Shown here: positions 7,296 through 15,144 of the stretch, in pieces
Layout of the letters: each line of letters begins with the position of its first letter
How positions within the stretch are numbered: the first letter of the stretch is position 1
Origin: a bacterium
GTDB taxonomy: Bacteria > Vulcanimicrobiota > Vulcanimicrobiia > Vulcanimicrobiales > SCRA01
Assembly: GCA_004298665.1 (NCBI GenBank)
Contig: SCQY01000063.1
Location: 1 to 39,428, forward strand
DNA length: 39,428 bases
Reading direction: 5' to 3'
Notes under the pieces: generated by a model
What the model saw: only the letters and a program-made list of their open reading frames with translations
Databases searched by the model: none
Told to the model about the DNA's origin: nothing
Made by a program: the position numbers and the translations under genes

Positions 7296-8386
7296 CGCCC
7301 TTCCCCCTGCACGTCCAGCACGATCTTCGCCGCCTTCCCTTGCTGCATGAGCGCGAAGGCCTCCTCGAACTGCGCAAGTGGCAGCACGTGCGTGATGATG
7401 GGCGTCAAATCGATACGCCCGCTCTTGACCAGCGCCTGCGTCTGGTACCACGTCTCGAACATCTTGCGGCCGTTGATGCCGAGCACGGTCAAGCCTTTGA
7501 AGATGATGCGCTCGGCGAGGTTGAGCTGCACGTCATCGGACGGGATGCCCAAGAGCGCCGCGCGCCCGCCGTTGCGGACGGCTGCCAAGCCGAGGTTGAT
7601 GGCCTGTCCGCTGCCGCTCATCTCCAGCAGCACGTCCGCGCCGTCGCCGTTGGTCAGCGCGAAGACGCGCTCCACGACCTGCGGGTCGCGCGCGTCGAAG
7701 ACGGCGTCGGCTCCCAGGCGCTGGGCGAGCGCAAGCTTCTCCGCGTTGACGTCGATGGCGATCACGGCGGCGGCGCCGGCGGCGCGCGCCACGGGAATAG
7801 CCATCAGCCCGATCGACCCCACGCCCGTGATGACCACCATCTTCCCGCTGACCCCAGCCTCCATCACGGTATGCACGGCATTGCCGAGGGGATCGAAGAC
7901 GGCGGCGAACTCGTCGGGAATTGCCGGGTCGAGTTTCCAGACGTTGAATTCCGGCATCGCCAGATATTCGGCGAAGGCGCCGTCACGATCGACGCCGATG
8001 ATCTGTACGTGTTCGCAGATGTGCGCTTGCCCGGTGCGGCACTGGAAGCAATAGTTGCACGAGATGTGACCCTCGGCGGAGACGCGGTCGCCCGGCTGCA
8101 CGGAACGCACGCCCTGTCCGACGGCCGCCACCACACCCATGAATTCATGCCCTACCACGAGCGGAGGAACGACGCGGCGCTGCGCCCATGCATCCCAGCG
8201 GTAGATGTGCTGGTCGGTGCCGCAGACGCCGGCTTTACGAACGGCGATCAAGACGTCCGTTGGGCCGATCTTCGGGACAGGAACCTCGCGCAAGGCCATC
8301 CCGGGTGCGGCCGTAGCCTTGACGAGGGCGCGCATAGTCGAACCCACGGAGGGAATCCGCGGTAGTAGCGTGGGAGATGTGCTCAT
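7292..8386 (-). CDS. tdh: L-threonine 3-dehydrogenase
   Basis: Zinc-dependent medium-chain dehydrogenase, 364 aa, oxidising L-threonine with NAD+ to 2-amino-3-oxobutyrate. The catalytic zinc site is Cys55 (CGTDQHIY), His80 and Glu81 (GHEF). The structural zinc Cys are 110, 113, 116 and 124. The GVGSIG nucleotide loop lies at about 188-193. NGRKMFETWYQ and LTPIITHVLPL near the C-terminus are Tdh-specific. The first 17 residues precede the usual N-terminus, and a second ATG at 8335 would give a standard length, but neither has a strong ribosome site. It lies 23 nt downstream of the orphan kinase-domain gene and overlaps kbl. Confidence 0.95.
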   Translation of the reverse strand: MSTSPTLLPRIPSVGSTMRALVKATAAPGMALREVPVPKIGPTDVLIAVRKAGVCGTDQHIYRWDAWAQRRVVPPLVVGHEFMGVVAAVGQGVRSVQPGDRVSAEGHISCNYCFQCRTGQAHICEHVQIIGVDRDGAFAEYLAMPEFNVWKLDPAIPDEFAAVFDPLGNAVHTVMEAGVSGKMVVITGVGSIGLMAIPVARAAGAAAVIAIDVNAEKLALAQRLGADAVFDARDPQVVERVFALTNGDGADVLLEMSGSGQAINLGLAAVRNGGRAALLGIPSDDVQLNLAERIIFKGLTVLGINGRKMFETWYQTQALVKSGRIDLTPIITHVLPLAQFEEAFALMQQGKAAKIVLDVQGEGR

Positions 8387-8409
8387 CGCCCGCCGCTTTT
8401 CGCGATCCG

Positions 8410-8631
8410 CTACGGTTGCCCCTCGGAAGCCTCGGCGTCACCGGCGATACGATCGGCCAGCGAGCGCAGGCGCTGCGCGGCGCGCTGGATGGCGCGGACG
8501 TACGTCAACCGCTCGTCGCCTTCCGCGAGCGACTGCTCCAAGAGCTCCGCGAACCCGCCGATCGAAGTAATCGGACTGCGAATGTCGTGGGCGATTCGAG
8601 CGAGGTACTCGCTCATCTCGTTGTCATGCAT
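8410..8631 (-). CDS. Orphan histidine-kinase DHp (HisKA) domain, 73 aa
   Basis: Entire product is a single HisKA-like dimerisation/phosphoacceptor domain: the H-box with His15-Asp16 in ARIAHDIRSPITSIGGFAELL, then a second helix (RLTYVRAIQRAAQRLRSLADRI) and a short acidic tail. There is no sensor, membrane segment or ATPase domain, and the stop is followed 23 bases later by tdh. Its ATG overlaps the end of the TSUP gene by 8 nt (ATGCATGA), so it appears translated as part of this operon rather than being random debris. It could be phosphorylated by, or form heterodimers with, the nearby PhoR-like kinase, or be the remnant of a full kinase. The function is unproven. Confidence 0.75.
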   Translation of the reverse strand: MHDNEMSEYLARIAHDIRSPITSIGGFAELLEQSLAEGDERLTYVRAIQRAAQRLRSLADRIAGDAEASEGQP

Positions 8632-9439
8632 AGAGATTCGACCATCCCAGAATCAGCAGGCGCACCGCTACCGAGGCCAGTGCCAGCGCGAGGATGCGCG
8701 TGATCGCCCGGCCGGGGAGATGCGTCGAGAGGCGCGCACCCAGCGGAGCACCGATGACGGCCCCGACGGCGACGAGGATCGTGAGCCACCCTTCACCCGC
8801 GAAGTCGCCGTGGGCGAGATGGACGATCGTCGCGACGAGCGCAGTTACGGCAAGCACCGCATGCGACGTAGCCGTAGCCACGTGTTCGGGAAAGCCGAGC
8901 ACGGTAACCATGAAGGGCACGTGGACGATACCGCCTCCGATGCCGAGCACGCTGGAGAGCGCTCCCACGCCGGCGCTCCCCGCGACGCCCAGCTTGAGGT
9001 CGAACGACCATTCGTAGCGATTGCCAAGACGATCGACGAGCACGCGCCGTGCGCTGCCTCGGCCGCTTCCCGCGCGGCGCGCTGGACGCGCGAAGAGTAC
9101 GATTGCCACACCCAGCAGCACGACACCGAATGCGAAGTCAAAGGCGGCGCGCGGGACGTACGCTGAAAGCCACGCGCCCACGATCGCCCCAGGGATCGCC
9201 GCGGCGGCGAAGATCGGGAAGCTGCGCAGATCCACGCGTTGCTGGCGCGCGTAGCTCAGTCCGCCGGCAGTGGCGTTTGCCGCCACCACGGCCAGCGAGA
9301 ATGCGGTCACGGTGCGCGTCGCCCAACTCGGTTCAGCCAGCGCCAGGATCGGAACCAGGAGAAAGCCGCCGCCCGCTCCTACCAACGTCCCCAAGACGCC
9401 GACGAAGAGCCCAATGAGCACGGCCACGGCGTAGATCAC
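8624..9439 (-). CDS. TSUP-family (TauE/SafE) membrane permease
   Basis: 271 aa integral membrane protein with about eight helices in two repeats. Each repeat carries the family glycine-rich motif: GTLVGAGGGFLLVPIL near residue 20, and SSVLGIGGGIVHVPFM in the second half. TSUP proteins move sulfite, sulfonates or other organic anions, usually as exporters; the substrate here is unknown. The GTG start at 9439 overlaps the kinase stop (GTGA), as is usual in this run. A variable basic loop with an Arg-rich stretch (about residues 118-135) separates the halves. The link with a two-component pair suggests signal-responsive expression, but the sequence does not show the signal. Confidence 0.88.
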   Translation of the reverse strand: MIYAVAVLIGLFVGVLGTLVGAGGGFLLVPILALAEPSWATRTVTAFSLAVVAANATAGGLSYARQQRVDLRSFPIFAAAAIPGAIVGAWLSAYVPRAAFDFAFGVVLLGVAIVLFARPARRAGSGRGSARRVLVDRLGNRYEWSFDLKLGVAGSAGVGALSSVLGIGGGIVHVPFMVTVLGFPEHVATATSHAVLAVTALVATIVHLAHGDFAGEGWLTILVAVGAVIGAPLGARLSTHLPGRAITRILALALASVAVRLLILGWSNLYA

Positions 9440-10602
9440 GCGGCAACCGGCCAACGGCAGATGAAGGTCGAGCCGTGGCCGAGCTCGGATTCGGCTTCCA
9501 CGCTCCCATGGTGCGCCTCGATCAGGTGCTTGACGATCGCCAGCCCTAAACCCGTTCCGCTGACGCCGCGCCGCCGCGAGCGGTCGACGACGTAGAAGCG
9601 CTCGAACACATGCGGCAGATCGCCATAAGGAATGCCGGCGCCCGTGTCGCGCACGGTGAGCCGCGCCTCTCCCTGGCGGCACTCGGCGCCGACTTCGATA
9701 TGCCCGCCTGCCGGCGTGTAGCGCAACGCGTTATCGATCAAGTTTACCAGCACTTGTGCCAAGCGATCGCGATCGCCGCTCGCGAAAACGTGCGGGGCAG
9801 ATTCCACGCGCACCGTGATGTTCTGCTCCTGCGCGCGCCGCTCGAAGCGTTTGACCACTTCCCGCGCGATGAGCGCCAGGTCGACGTCGTCCATCCGCAG
9901 GACCATGCGGCCGGACTCCGCACGCGCCAACTCCAGCAGATCCTCCGTGAGGGCGATCATGCGCTCGACTTCCTGCGCCATTTGAGGCAGGAACATCGCG
10001 CGCGCTTCCTCGTCATCGCTTTCCAAGAGCGTCTCGACGGCCAGCTTGAGCGAAGCCAGCGGCGTGCGCAGCTCGTGCGAAACGTTGGCGACGAACTCTC
10101 GGCGCACGCGCTCCAGCCGTACCAGACGCGTCTCGTCGCGTACCAGGACGATCGCCTCGCCGCCGGCGACGGGAAAAGCGAGGGTTGCCAACGTGCGCTC
10201 GAGCGGCAGCTCACGGAAGACGACTTCGGTCTCTACCACCTCACCATCCAATGCGCGGTGCACGATGCGGTCGAACTCGTAGGAATGCACCAGCTCGATC
10301 AGCGCGCGCCCGGGCGCCAACTGCGCGGGAACTCCCATGACCTCCGTAGCAGCGGCATTGGCGCGCACGACGCGCCCGGCGCGATCGACGAGCAACGCCG
10401 CAACAGGCAGACGCGCCAACAGCTCCTGCAGACGTGCGTCCGCCGCTTCAGCCTCCGCCGCAAACGACCCTGCGGATTTCTCCGCATCGGTGGACGCATT
10501 CGCCGTGAGCGAGCGGCGTCCGATGCCCCAGCCGGCGGCGATACCGGCCAGCGCAAACGCGGCCGCTATTGCCACCACGGCTCCCGGCTCGACGGCGATC
10601 AC
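9436..10602 (-). CDS. PhoR-like sensor histidine kinase
   Basis: 388 aa. One N-terminal transmembrane helix (about 7-28) is followed by a PAS domain (about 58-160), a HisKA domain with phosphoacceptor His176 in FVANVSHELRTPL, and a HATPase domain with N-box LVNLIDNALRYTP, G1 DTGAGIP, F-box VFERFY and G2 GTGLGLAIVK. The single helix plus cytosolic PAS layout matches PhoR-type kinases that sense through partner proteins rather than a periplasmic domain. The start overlaps the stop of the response regulator by 4 nt, so the two are cognate. No pst or phoU genes are in the window, so phosphate sensing is a family-based guess. Confidence 0.92.
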   Translation of the reverse strand: MIAVEPGAVVAIAAAFALAGIAAGWGIGRRSLTANASTDAEKSAGSFAAEAEAADARLQELLARLPVAALLVDRAGRVVRANAAATEVMGVPAQLAPGRALIELVHSYEFDRIVHRALDGEVVETEVVFRELPLERTLATLAFPVAGGEAIVLVRDETRLVRLERVRREFVANVSHELRTPLASLKLAVETLLESDDEEARAMFLPQMAQEVERMIALTEDLLELARAESGRMVLRMDDVDLALIAREVVKRFERRAQEQNITVRVESAPHVFASGDRDRLAQVLVNLIDNALRYTPAGGHIEVGAECRQGEARLTVRDTGAGIPYGDLPHVFERFYVVDRSRRRGVSGTGLGLAIVKHLIEAHHGSVEAESELGHGSTFICRWPVAA

Positions 10603-11291
10603 GCCCTGAACACGTATCCGCGCCCACGCACGGTGACGATGCGCTCGGGGTGGTATGGATCGCGCTCGATCTTCTCACGCAGCCAGCGCACGTGAACGTT
10701 GATGGTCTGCTGCTCCCCTTCGAAATCGTATCCCCAGACTTTGTCGAGCAGCGTCTGACGCGTCACGACGCGCCCTTCGTTCTCCATCAGAAGCTGCAGG
10801 AGCCTGAACTCCTTGGGAGCAAGGGCCACGTCCTCGCCGCGCACGAGGAGCTGACCGCGCTCGGGATCCAATCGCACGTCACCGAACTCCAACGCCCGCT
10901 CGCGCGGCTGGCTGTTGGAGTCATTGCGCCGCAGCCGTGCCTTGACGCGAGCCAAAAATTCGTGGAGTGAGAACGGTTTGGTGACGTAGTCGTCGGCACC
11001 GAGCTCGAGGGCGAGAACCTTGTCCATCTCCTGGTCTTTGGCGGTGAGCATGATGATCGGGACATCGGAACTGCGCCTGATCTGCTTGCAGGCCTCGACA
11101 CCGTCCATGAACGGGAGCATGATGTCGAGCACCACCAGATCGGGGCGTTCGGATGCAACCATCGAGACGGCGCTGCGGCCATCGCCGGCGACGCAGACGC
11201 TATAGCCGTTGCGCTCTAGATTGAACCGCAACGTCCGAACGATCGAGACCTCGTCGTCGACCACGAGGATCTTACGCTTCGTCTCCTCCAT
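10599..11291 (-). CDS. PhoB-like OmpR-family response regulator
   Basis: 230 aa. The receiver domain (about 5-120) has acidic pocket Asp12 and Asp13, phosphoacceptor Asp56 in LVVLDIMLP, and Lys in YVTKPFS. The C-terminal winged helix (about 133-230) ends with INVHVRWLREKIERDP and TVRGRGYVF, typical of the PhoB/PhoP/ResD group. It binds DNA as a dimer after phosphorylation by the overlapping kinase gene product. The ATG lies 27 nt after the Ppx/GppA stop, so it probably shares that transcript, and the polyphosphatase neighbour is consistent with phosphate-related control. The target operator was not found. Confidence 0.93.
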   Translation of the reverse strand: MEETKRKILVVDDEVSIVRTLRFNLERNGYSVCVAGDGRSAVSMVASERPDLVVLDIMLPFMDGVEACKQIRRSSDVPIIMLTAKDQEMDKVLALELGADDYVTKPFSLHEFLARVKARLRRNDSNSQPRERALEFGDVRLDPERGQLLVRGEDVALAPKEFRLLQLLMENEGRVVTRQTLLDKVWGYDFEGEQQTINVHVRWLREKIERDPYHPERIVTVRGRGYVFRA

Positions 11292-11318
11292 CCCGCGCCT
11301 GGTTCCGCCATAGGGAGG

Positions 11319-12902
11319 TCAATATCCCGCAACGGCGCGCTGATCGGCGTCGCGTTCCACCTGGAGGGCGCGCACGGTCACCCGCATGCCCAGCGCGGCT
11401 GCCAGCAGATCCGACTTCCCGTTCACGGCGGCAAGCTCGGCATCGATCTCCTGGGCGGCCTCCGCCTCGAGCTCGAGGGTACCGCCGCGAGTTGCCGCCC
11501 GCACGGCGCCGACGACGCCGAGCTTGCGCGCGTCCAAAGCATCGGCCACGCGCAGGATTCCGGCTAACTTCGCTACCCGCTCGCGCGCTTCAGGGGAAAG
11601 CAAGGCGAACTCCGGATGGCGCTCTTTGGGCATGGAGCGGCGGTGGTAACGCGCCACGGCCGAGACGATGATCAGCTCTCCGGGCGTCCAGCCGCGCAGA
11701 TCCGCATTGCGGATGAGGTACGAGGAGTGCTTGTGGTGCGAGGAGGCCGCCACGTAGTGCCCGATGTCGTGCAGCATCGCCGCGGCATAGAGAATGTCGC
11801 GGTCCGCTGCGCCGAGGCTATGAAGCGCGCCGGTCTGATCGAACAGCGAGAGCGCCAGCGAGAGCACGGTTCGTTCGTGCTCGCCCCCGGCGCCGAAGCG
11901 TACCGCGTACTCCTGAACGGCCTCCGTCCGTACCGCATGCGGGTCGCCGGACTGCGAGGCCCGTTCCAAACGCTCGTCGAGGAATTCGGCCACCAATCCT
12001 TCGCGCAACGCGCGATCGCAGACCACCAGCGCGGTGCGTCCAAGCAGGTCGAGCGCTCCGATCAGCACGGCGGCTCCCGCCACGACGATATCGGCACGCC
12101 GCGGGTTCATTCCCGGCAGGCGCCGGCGCTGAGCGACGGTCATGCGCAGCAGTGAACGCTGCAGCGCGCGCAGACGCGCCGCAGTCAGCTCGTATCCGTG
12201 AACGCGTCCGGCGGGAAGCCCGCGCGAGGACGCGTCCGCTCCGGCTAAGCCCAGCGCGGTACCCGACGTGGCGATGACCACGTCATAACCGTATTCGCGG
12301 AGCCGCCTCCCCAGCGGTCGCAACACGCGCTCCACGTGACGCTGGAGGCGCCGGTAGTCGTTGGGATCGACGGGATCGTGGGCCGCGAGGAACTCTTCGT
12401 AGAGGCGCAGACTCCCCAAGCGCACGGAGCGCAGAAAACGCGGACGCTCGGCATCGGCAACGATGATCTCCGTCGAGCCGCCGCCCACGTCGACGATGCA
12501 GGCAACCCGGCCATGCAGGGGATAGCCGCGGGAGACGCCCAGCTGGATCAGGCGTGCCTCGTCGGCGCCGCTGATGATCCGCACGCCGATGCCGCTCGCC
12601 ATGCGCACTGCCTCGACGAACTCGCGGCCATTGAGCGCTTCCCGCACGGCTGAAGTAGCCACGGCGCGAACTTCGTCGGCGCCCGCTTCGCGCGCCATCC
12701 CTGCGAAGCGCGTCATGGCCTCAACGCCGCGTGCGAAGCTCTTGCGGCCGATGCGCCGCTTCTTCAGCGCCTCGCCGGCACCCAAGCGCACCATCTCGCG
12801 CTCTTTGCGCACCTGGTGCGTCGCGCCGGTGGATTCGTCGACTTCGACGAGGATCAGATGGATCGAGTTGGTACCGATGTCGATAGCGGCCAAGACGGCC
12901 AT
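11319..12902 (-). CDS. Ppx/GppA-family exopolyphosphatase / pppGpp phosphohydrolase with HD domain
   Basis: 527 aa. The N-terminal actin-like ASKHA phosphatase half opens with AAIDIGTNSIHLIL (phosphate-1 loop) and contains the second loop CIVDVGGGSTEIIV at about 135-148. The C-terminal half (about 320-500) is an HD-type domain with MLHDIGHYV and SHHKHSSYLIRNAD. This two-domain length matches Ppx/GppA of many bacteria, which release phosphate from polyphosphate or the gamma-phosphate of pppGpp. Sequence alone does not choose between these. The genes that follow on the same strand are a PhoB/PhoR-like pair 27 nt away, which favours polyphosphate or phosphate metabolism. The IclR regulator gene lies 31 nt upstream. 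Confidence 0.9.
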   Translation of the reverse strand: MAVLAAIDIGTNSIHLILVEVDESTGATHQVRKEREMVRLGAGEALKKRRIGRKSFARGVEAMTRFAGMAREAGADEVRAVATSAVREALNGREFVEAVRMASGIGVRIISGADEARLIQLGVSRGYPLHGRVACIVDVGGGSTEIIVADAERPRFLRSVRLGSLRLYEEFLAAHDPVDPNDYRRLQRHVERVLRPLGRRLREYGYDVVIATSGTALGLAGADASSRGLPAGRVHGYELTAARLRALQRSLLRMTVAQRRRLPGMNPRRADIVVAGAAVLIGALDLLGRTALVVCDRALREGLVAEFLDERLERASQSGDPHAVRTEAVQEYAVRFGAGGEHERTVLSLALSLFDQTGALHSLGAADRDILYAAAMLHDIGHYVAASSHHKHSSYLIRNADLRGWTPGELIIVSAVARYHRRSMPKERHPEFALLSPEARERVAKLAGILRVADALDARKLGVVGAVRAATRGGTLELEAEAAQEIDAELAAVNGKSDLLAAALGMRVTVRALQVERDADQRAVAGY

Positions 12903-12933
12903 GGCGCGCTCGATCCCTCGCCGTCAGGACCGA

Positions 12934-13779
12934 TCAGCGCGCCGCCGCCCCGACCCGTGCGCGCGGCGTGGGGGATGCTTCCGGTACCAACTGCTGGCCG
13001 TAGCCCAACTGCGCGGAGAGCTCGTGGGCCACGGTGAGCAAAGGCGTCACGCACGATTGCGCCTTGTCGGGCGTCATGCGCGTCGTGGGGCCGGAGACGG
13101 AGAGCGCTCCAACGACGTTGCCGCGGCGGTCGAAGAGCGGCGCTGCCACGCAACGCACGCCGTCTTCCATCTCCTCGTTGTCGAAGCCGTATCCCATGCG
13201 CCGGATCTCCCCCATCTCGCGCTCGAGCTGATCATGCTCGACCAACGTGTGCGAGGTGCGCGGACGCATACGCTGCGAGAGCAGCGCAAACCGGCGTTCG
13301 TCCGAAAGGTAGGCCAGGCAGACTTTCCCGCTGCCCGTGCAGTAGAGCGGAGCACGCGTCCCCGGCTGGGTGAACATCTTGACGAGATGGTTCGACTCGA
13401 CTTGGTCGAGGTAGACGATCTCCTCTTCGGCTAGCGTCACGAGATTCGAGGTCTCCCCCGTGACGCGCATGAGGCGCTCGAGATACGGGCGCCCCAGCAG
13501 TCGAAGGTCGAGGTGGACCTCAGCGGCGCTCGAGAGCGAGAAAACGCGCGCTCCGAGATGGTAGCGCGCCGTCTCCGGGTCCTGCCGCACATAGCCGCGG
13601 TCGACCAGCGTCGCCAAGAGACGGTGAACGGTCGATACGTGGAGTCCAACGATATGAGAAAGCTCGCTTATTCCCGTAGCGGTGCGCCGTGTCGCGAGGG
13701 CCTCCAATACATCAAGGGTTCGATCGACGGACTGTACCGTGGGGCGACCGAGAGCGGTCTTTCGACGTTCTTTCGGCAT
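12934..13779 (-). CDS. IclR-family transcriptional regulator
   Basis: 281 aa. An N-terminal winged helix-turn-helix (about 10-75; VQSVDRTLDVLEAL, then LSHIVGLHVSTVHRLLATLVDRGYV) is followed by the IclR effector-binding domain (about 95-265) with LYCTGSGKVCLAYL and GVRCVAAPLFDRRGNVVGALSVSGP. Members bind small organic acids or aromatic metabolites and repress or activate neighbouring catabolic genes. The start has AGGAG (plus 13790-13794) with a 10-base spacer. It is first in the minus-strand run that includes Ppx, the two-component pair and the threonine genes. A role in controlling tdh-kbl is possible but is inference. The C-terminal 25 residues are a basic, low-complexity tail. Confidence 0.92.
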   Translation of the reverse strand: MPKERRKTALGRPTVQSVDRTLDVLEALATRRTATGISELSHIVGLHVSTVHRLLATLVDRGYVRQDPETARYHLGARVFSLSSAAEVHLDLRLLGRPYLERLMRVTGETSNLVTLAEEEIVYLDQVESNHLVKMFTQPGTRAPLYCTGSGKVCLAYLSDERRFALLSQRMRPRTSHTLVEHDQLEREMGEIRRMGYGFDNEEMEDGVRCVAAPLFDRRGNVVGALSVSGPTTRMTPDKAQSCVTPLLTVAHELSAQLGYGQQLVPEASPTPRARVGAAAR

Positions 13780-13825
13780 TCGGCCTACGCTCCTATGCCT
13801 AGACGAGAGAGCCGACTCTTTTTGC

Positions 13826-14815
13826 TTAGTGGACTGCCATTCCTGTCGCCGAAAGAAACTCGACGATCCTGCGGGCGGCATCCGCTGCGCCGGGCTCCCA
13901 GGGGAGACGGTGATCCCCCGGCACCTCGACGATTGTGACGTGGTGCGTGCCGCCCGCGACCAGCGCGCGCGCCGCATCGCCGTCAAAGACCGCGTCGAGG
14001 CGTCCGCGCACCAGGAGGGTCGGCATGGAGAGCGATGCTATCAGGTTCGAAGTCAACGGCGGCCGCGCCGTGCCCTCGAACACGCCGGTGGGAACCACCA
14101 AGGCCGCCGGCTGGCGCCGCCCCGCATCGCGCGTCCCCAGCAGGGCCATCGCGATCGCGCGCTGCGCGACGGCATCGCTTACTGATTGGCCGAGCCACGA
14201 GCGCAGCATCGGTGCCGTCAGCACCGTCTCGGTCTCGATCGGGTCAGGCTGGAGGAGCGGGGCGACGAGCACCAGCGCCGCCACGGGATGCGCAGAGGCG
14301 TAGAGCGCTGCCACGTCGGCCCCGTAGTCATATCCGACGAGCGCTACCCCGCGGGGATGGCTGGCTGCGATCGTCGCTACGGCGGCCGCGACATCTCCAA
14401 CCGCACGCGGCAGGCTTGCAACGTCACGCGCCAGCGGCGGCGCCGACTCACCGTAGCCGTCGAGATCGAGCGCGAACGGGTCGAGCCCCCGCGCCAGCGC
14501 AACGTCGAGCCACGAGTCTTCGCCGTCGCGGTCAAAGGTCGGCACCCCTGGGAAGACGGAGCCGTGAATGAAGAGCACGGCTGCAGGCGGTGGCGTGGCC
14601 GTCGGGTCTAAACGCTCGCGAAGCCGCAGCTGGAGCTCTCCTGATGCGATGTGCGTATCTCGCGCTGTGCTGGGATGCGGTGTCGGCGCTGCCGTCGGCA
14701 TGGGCGTAGGCGCGGGGGTAGCGGGTGACGGCGGCCCACGCCGCGCCCAGGCAGCCGCCGGAAGCAACGCCATGAAGATCAGCAGTACCGCAAGCGAGCG
14801 AGCGCCGTGAAGCAT
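13826..14815 (-). CDS. Secreted alpha/beta hydrolase with Asp nucleophile
   Basis: 329 aa. A signal peptide (about 1-24) is followed by a Pro/Thr/Ala-rich spacer (about 28-52) and an alpha/beta-hydrolase fold. The oxyanion motif HG is at 84-85, and the nucleophile elbow is G161-Y-D163-Y-G165, with Asp where lipases and esterases have Ser. The acid is likely Asp274 and the catalytic His302 lies in PGDHRLPW. An Asp nucleophile is the hallmark of the epoxide hydrolase/haloalkane dehalogenase branch. A secreted member is less usual, as most are cytosolic. It ends 47 nt before the IclR start, and the small SH3-like gene lies 13 nt upstream, both on the same strand. The substrate is unknown. Confidence 0.82.
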   Translation of the reverse strand: MLHGARSLAVLLIFMALLPAAAWARRGPPSPATPAPTPMPTAAPTPHPSTARDTHIASGELQLRLRERLDPTATPPPAAVLFIHGSVFPGVPTFDRDGEDSWLDVALARGLDPFALDLDGYGESAPPLARDVASLPRAVGDVAAAVATIAASHPRGVALVGYDYGADVAALYASAHPVAALVLVAPLLQPDPIETETVLTAPMLRSWLGQSVSDAVAQRAIAMALLGTRDAGRRQPAALVVPTGVFEGTARPPLTSNLIASLSMPTLLVRGRLDAVFDGDAARALVAGGTHHVTIVEVPGDHRLPWEPGAADAARRIVEFLSATGMAVH

Positions 14816-14828
14816 GTGCCGGGATGCC

Positions 14829-15020
14829 TTATGCCGGCTCGAGCTCGGTGTCTTCGAAGGCGTAGAGCTGTCCGTCGACCTCGACGAGGTATGGGAGGTA
14901 GGGCGAGTTCTCCGCGCTCTTGAGGATGCCCACGGTGCCCGCGGGGATCATACCGTGGCTGCCGAGGTCGAGGTCTCGCTTGAGCCGCACGCGCTGCCCG
15001 ATGTCGAATGCTTCCGCCAT
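14829..15020 (-). CDS. Small SH3-like beta-barrel protein (63 aa)
   Basis: Very short soluble protein, all beta by pattern. IGQRVRLKRDLDLGSHGMIPAGTVGIL resembles the first strands of SH3/KOW-like barrels seen in small uncharacterised proteins and in the NHase-beta fold. YLVEVDGQLYAFEDTELEPA supplies the last strands. No function can be assigned. The start has AGGAG (plus 15030-15034) with a 9-base spacer. It is divergent from the aldolase gene (124 nt shared upstream region) and sits 13 nt before the secreted hydrolase on the same strand, so those two are likely co-transcribed. Confidence 0.7.
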   Translation of the reverse strand: MAEAFDIGQRVRLKRDLDLGSHGMIPAGTVGILKSAENSPYLPYLVEVDGQLYAFEDTELEPA

Positions 15021-15144
15021 GGGGGTCGGCTCCTGCGTAAGCGTTCGCATCTCCTCCGCCGCCCGCGCAAGGACGAACCCGCTCGCGGCTGGAATGGCTT
15101 TGGGTTTCGTCCCATACGACATCAGCAAAGGATACGATCGAGCC

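Noticed and set aside
9610-10695. 361-codon open frame antisense to the PhoR-like kinase
   Set aside because: No ribosome site or recognisable domain, and the kinase on the other strand has all catalytic boxes.
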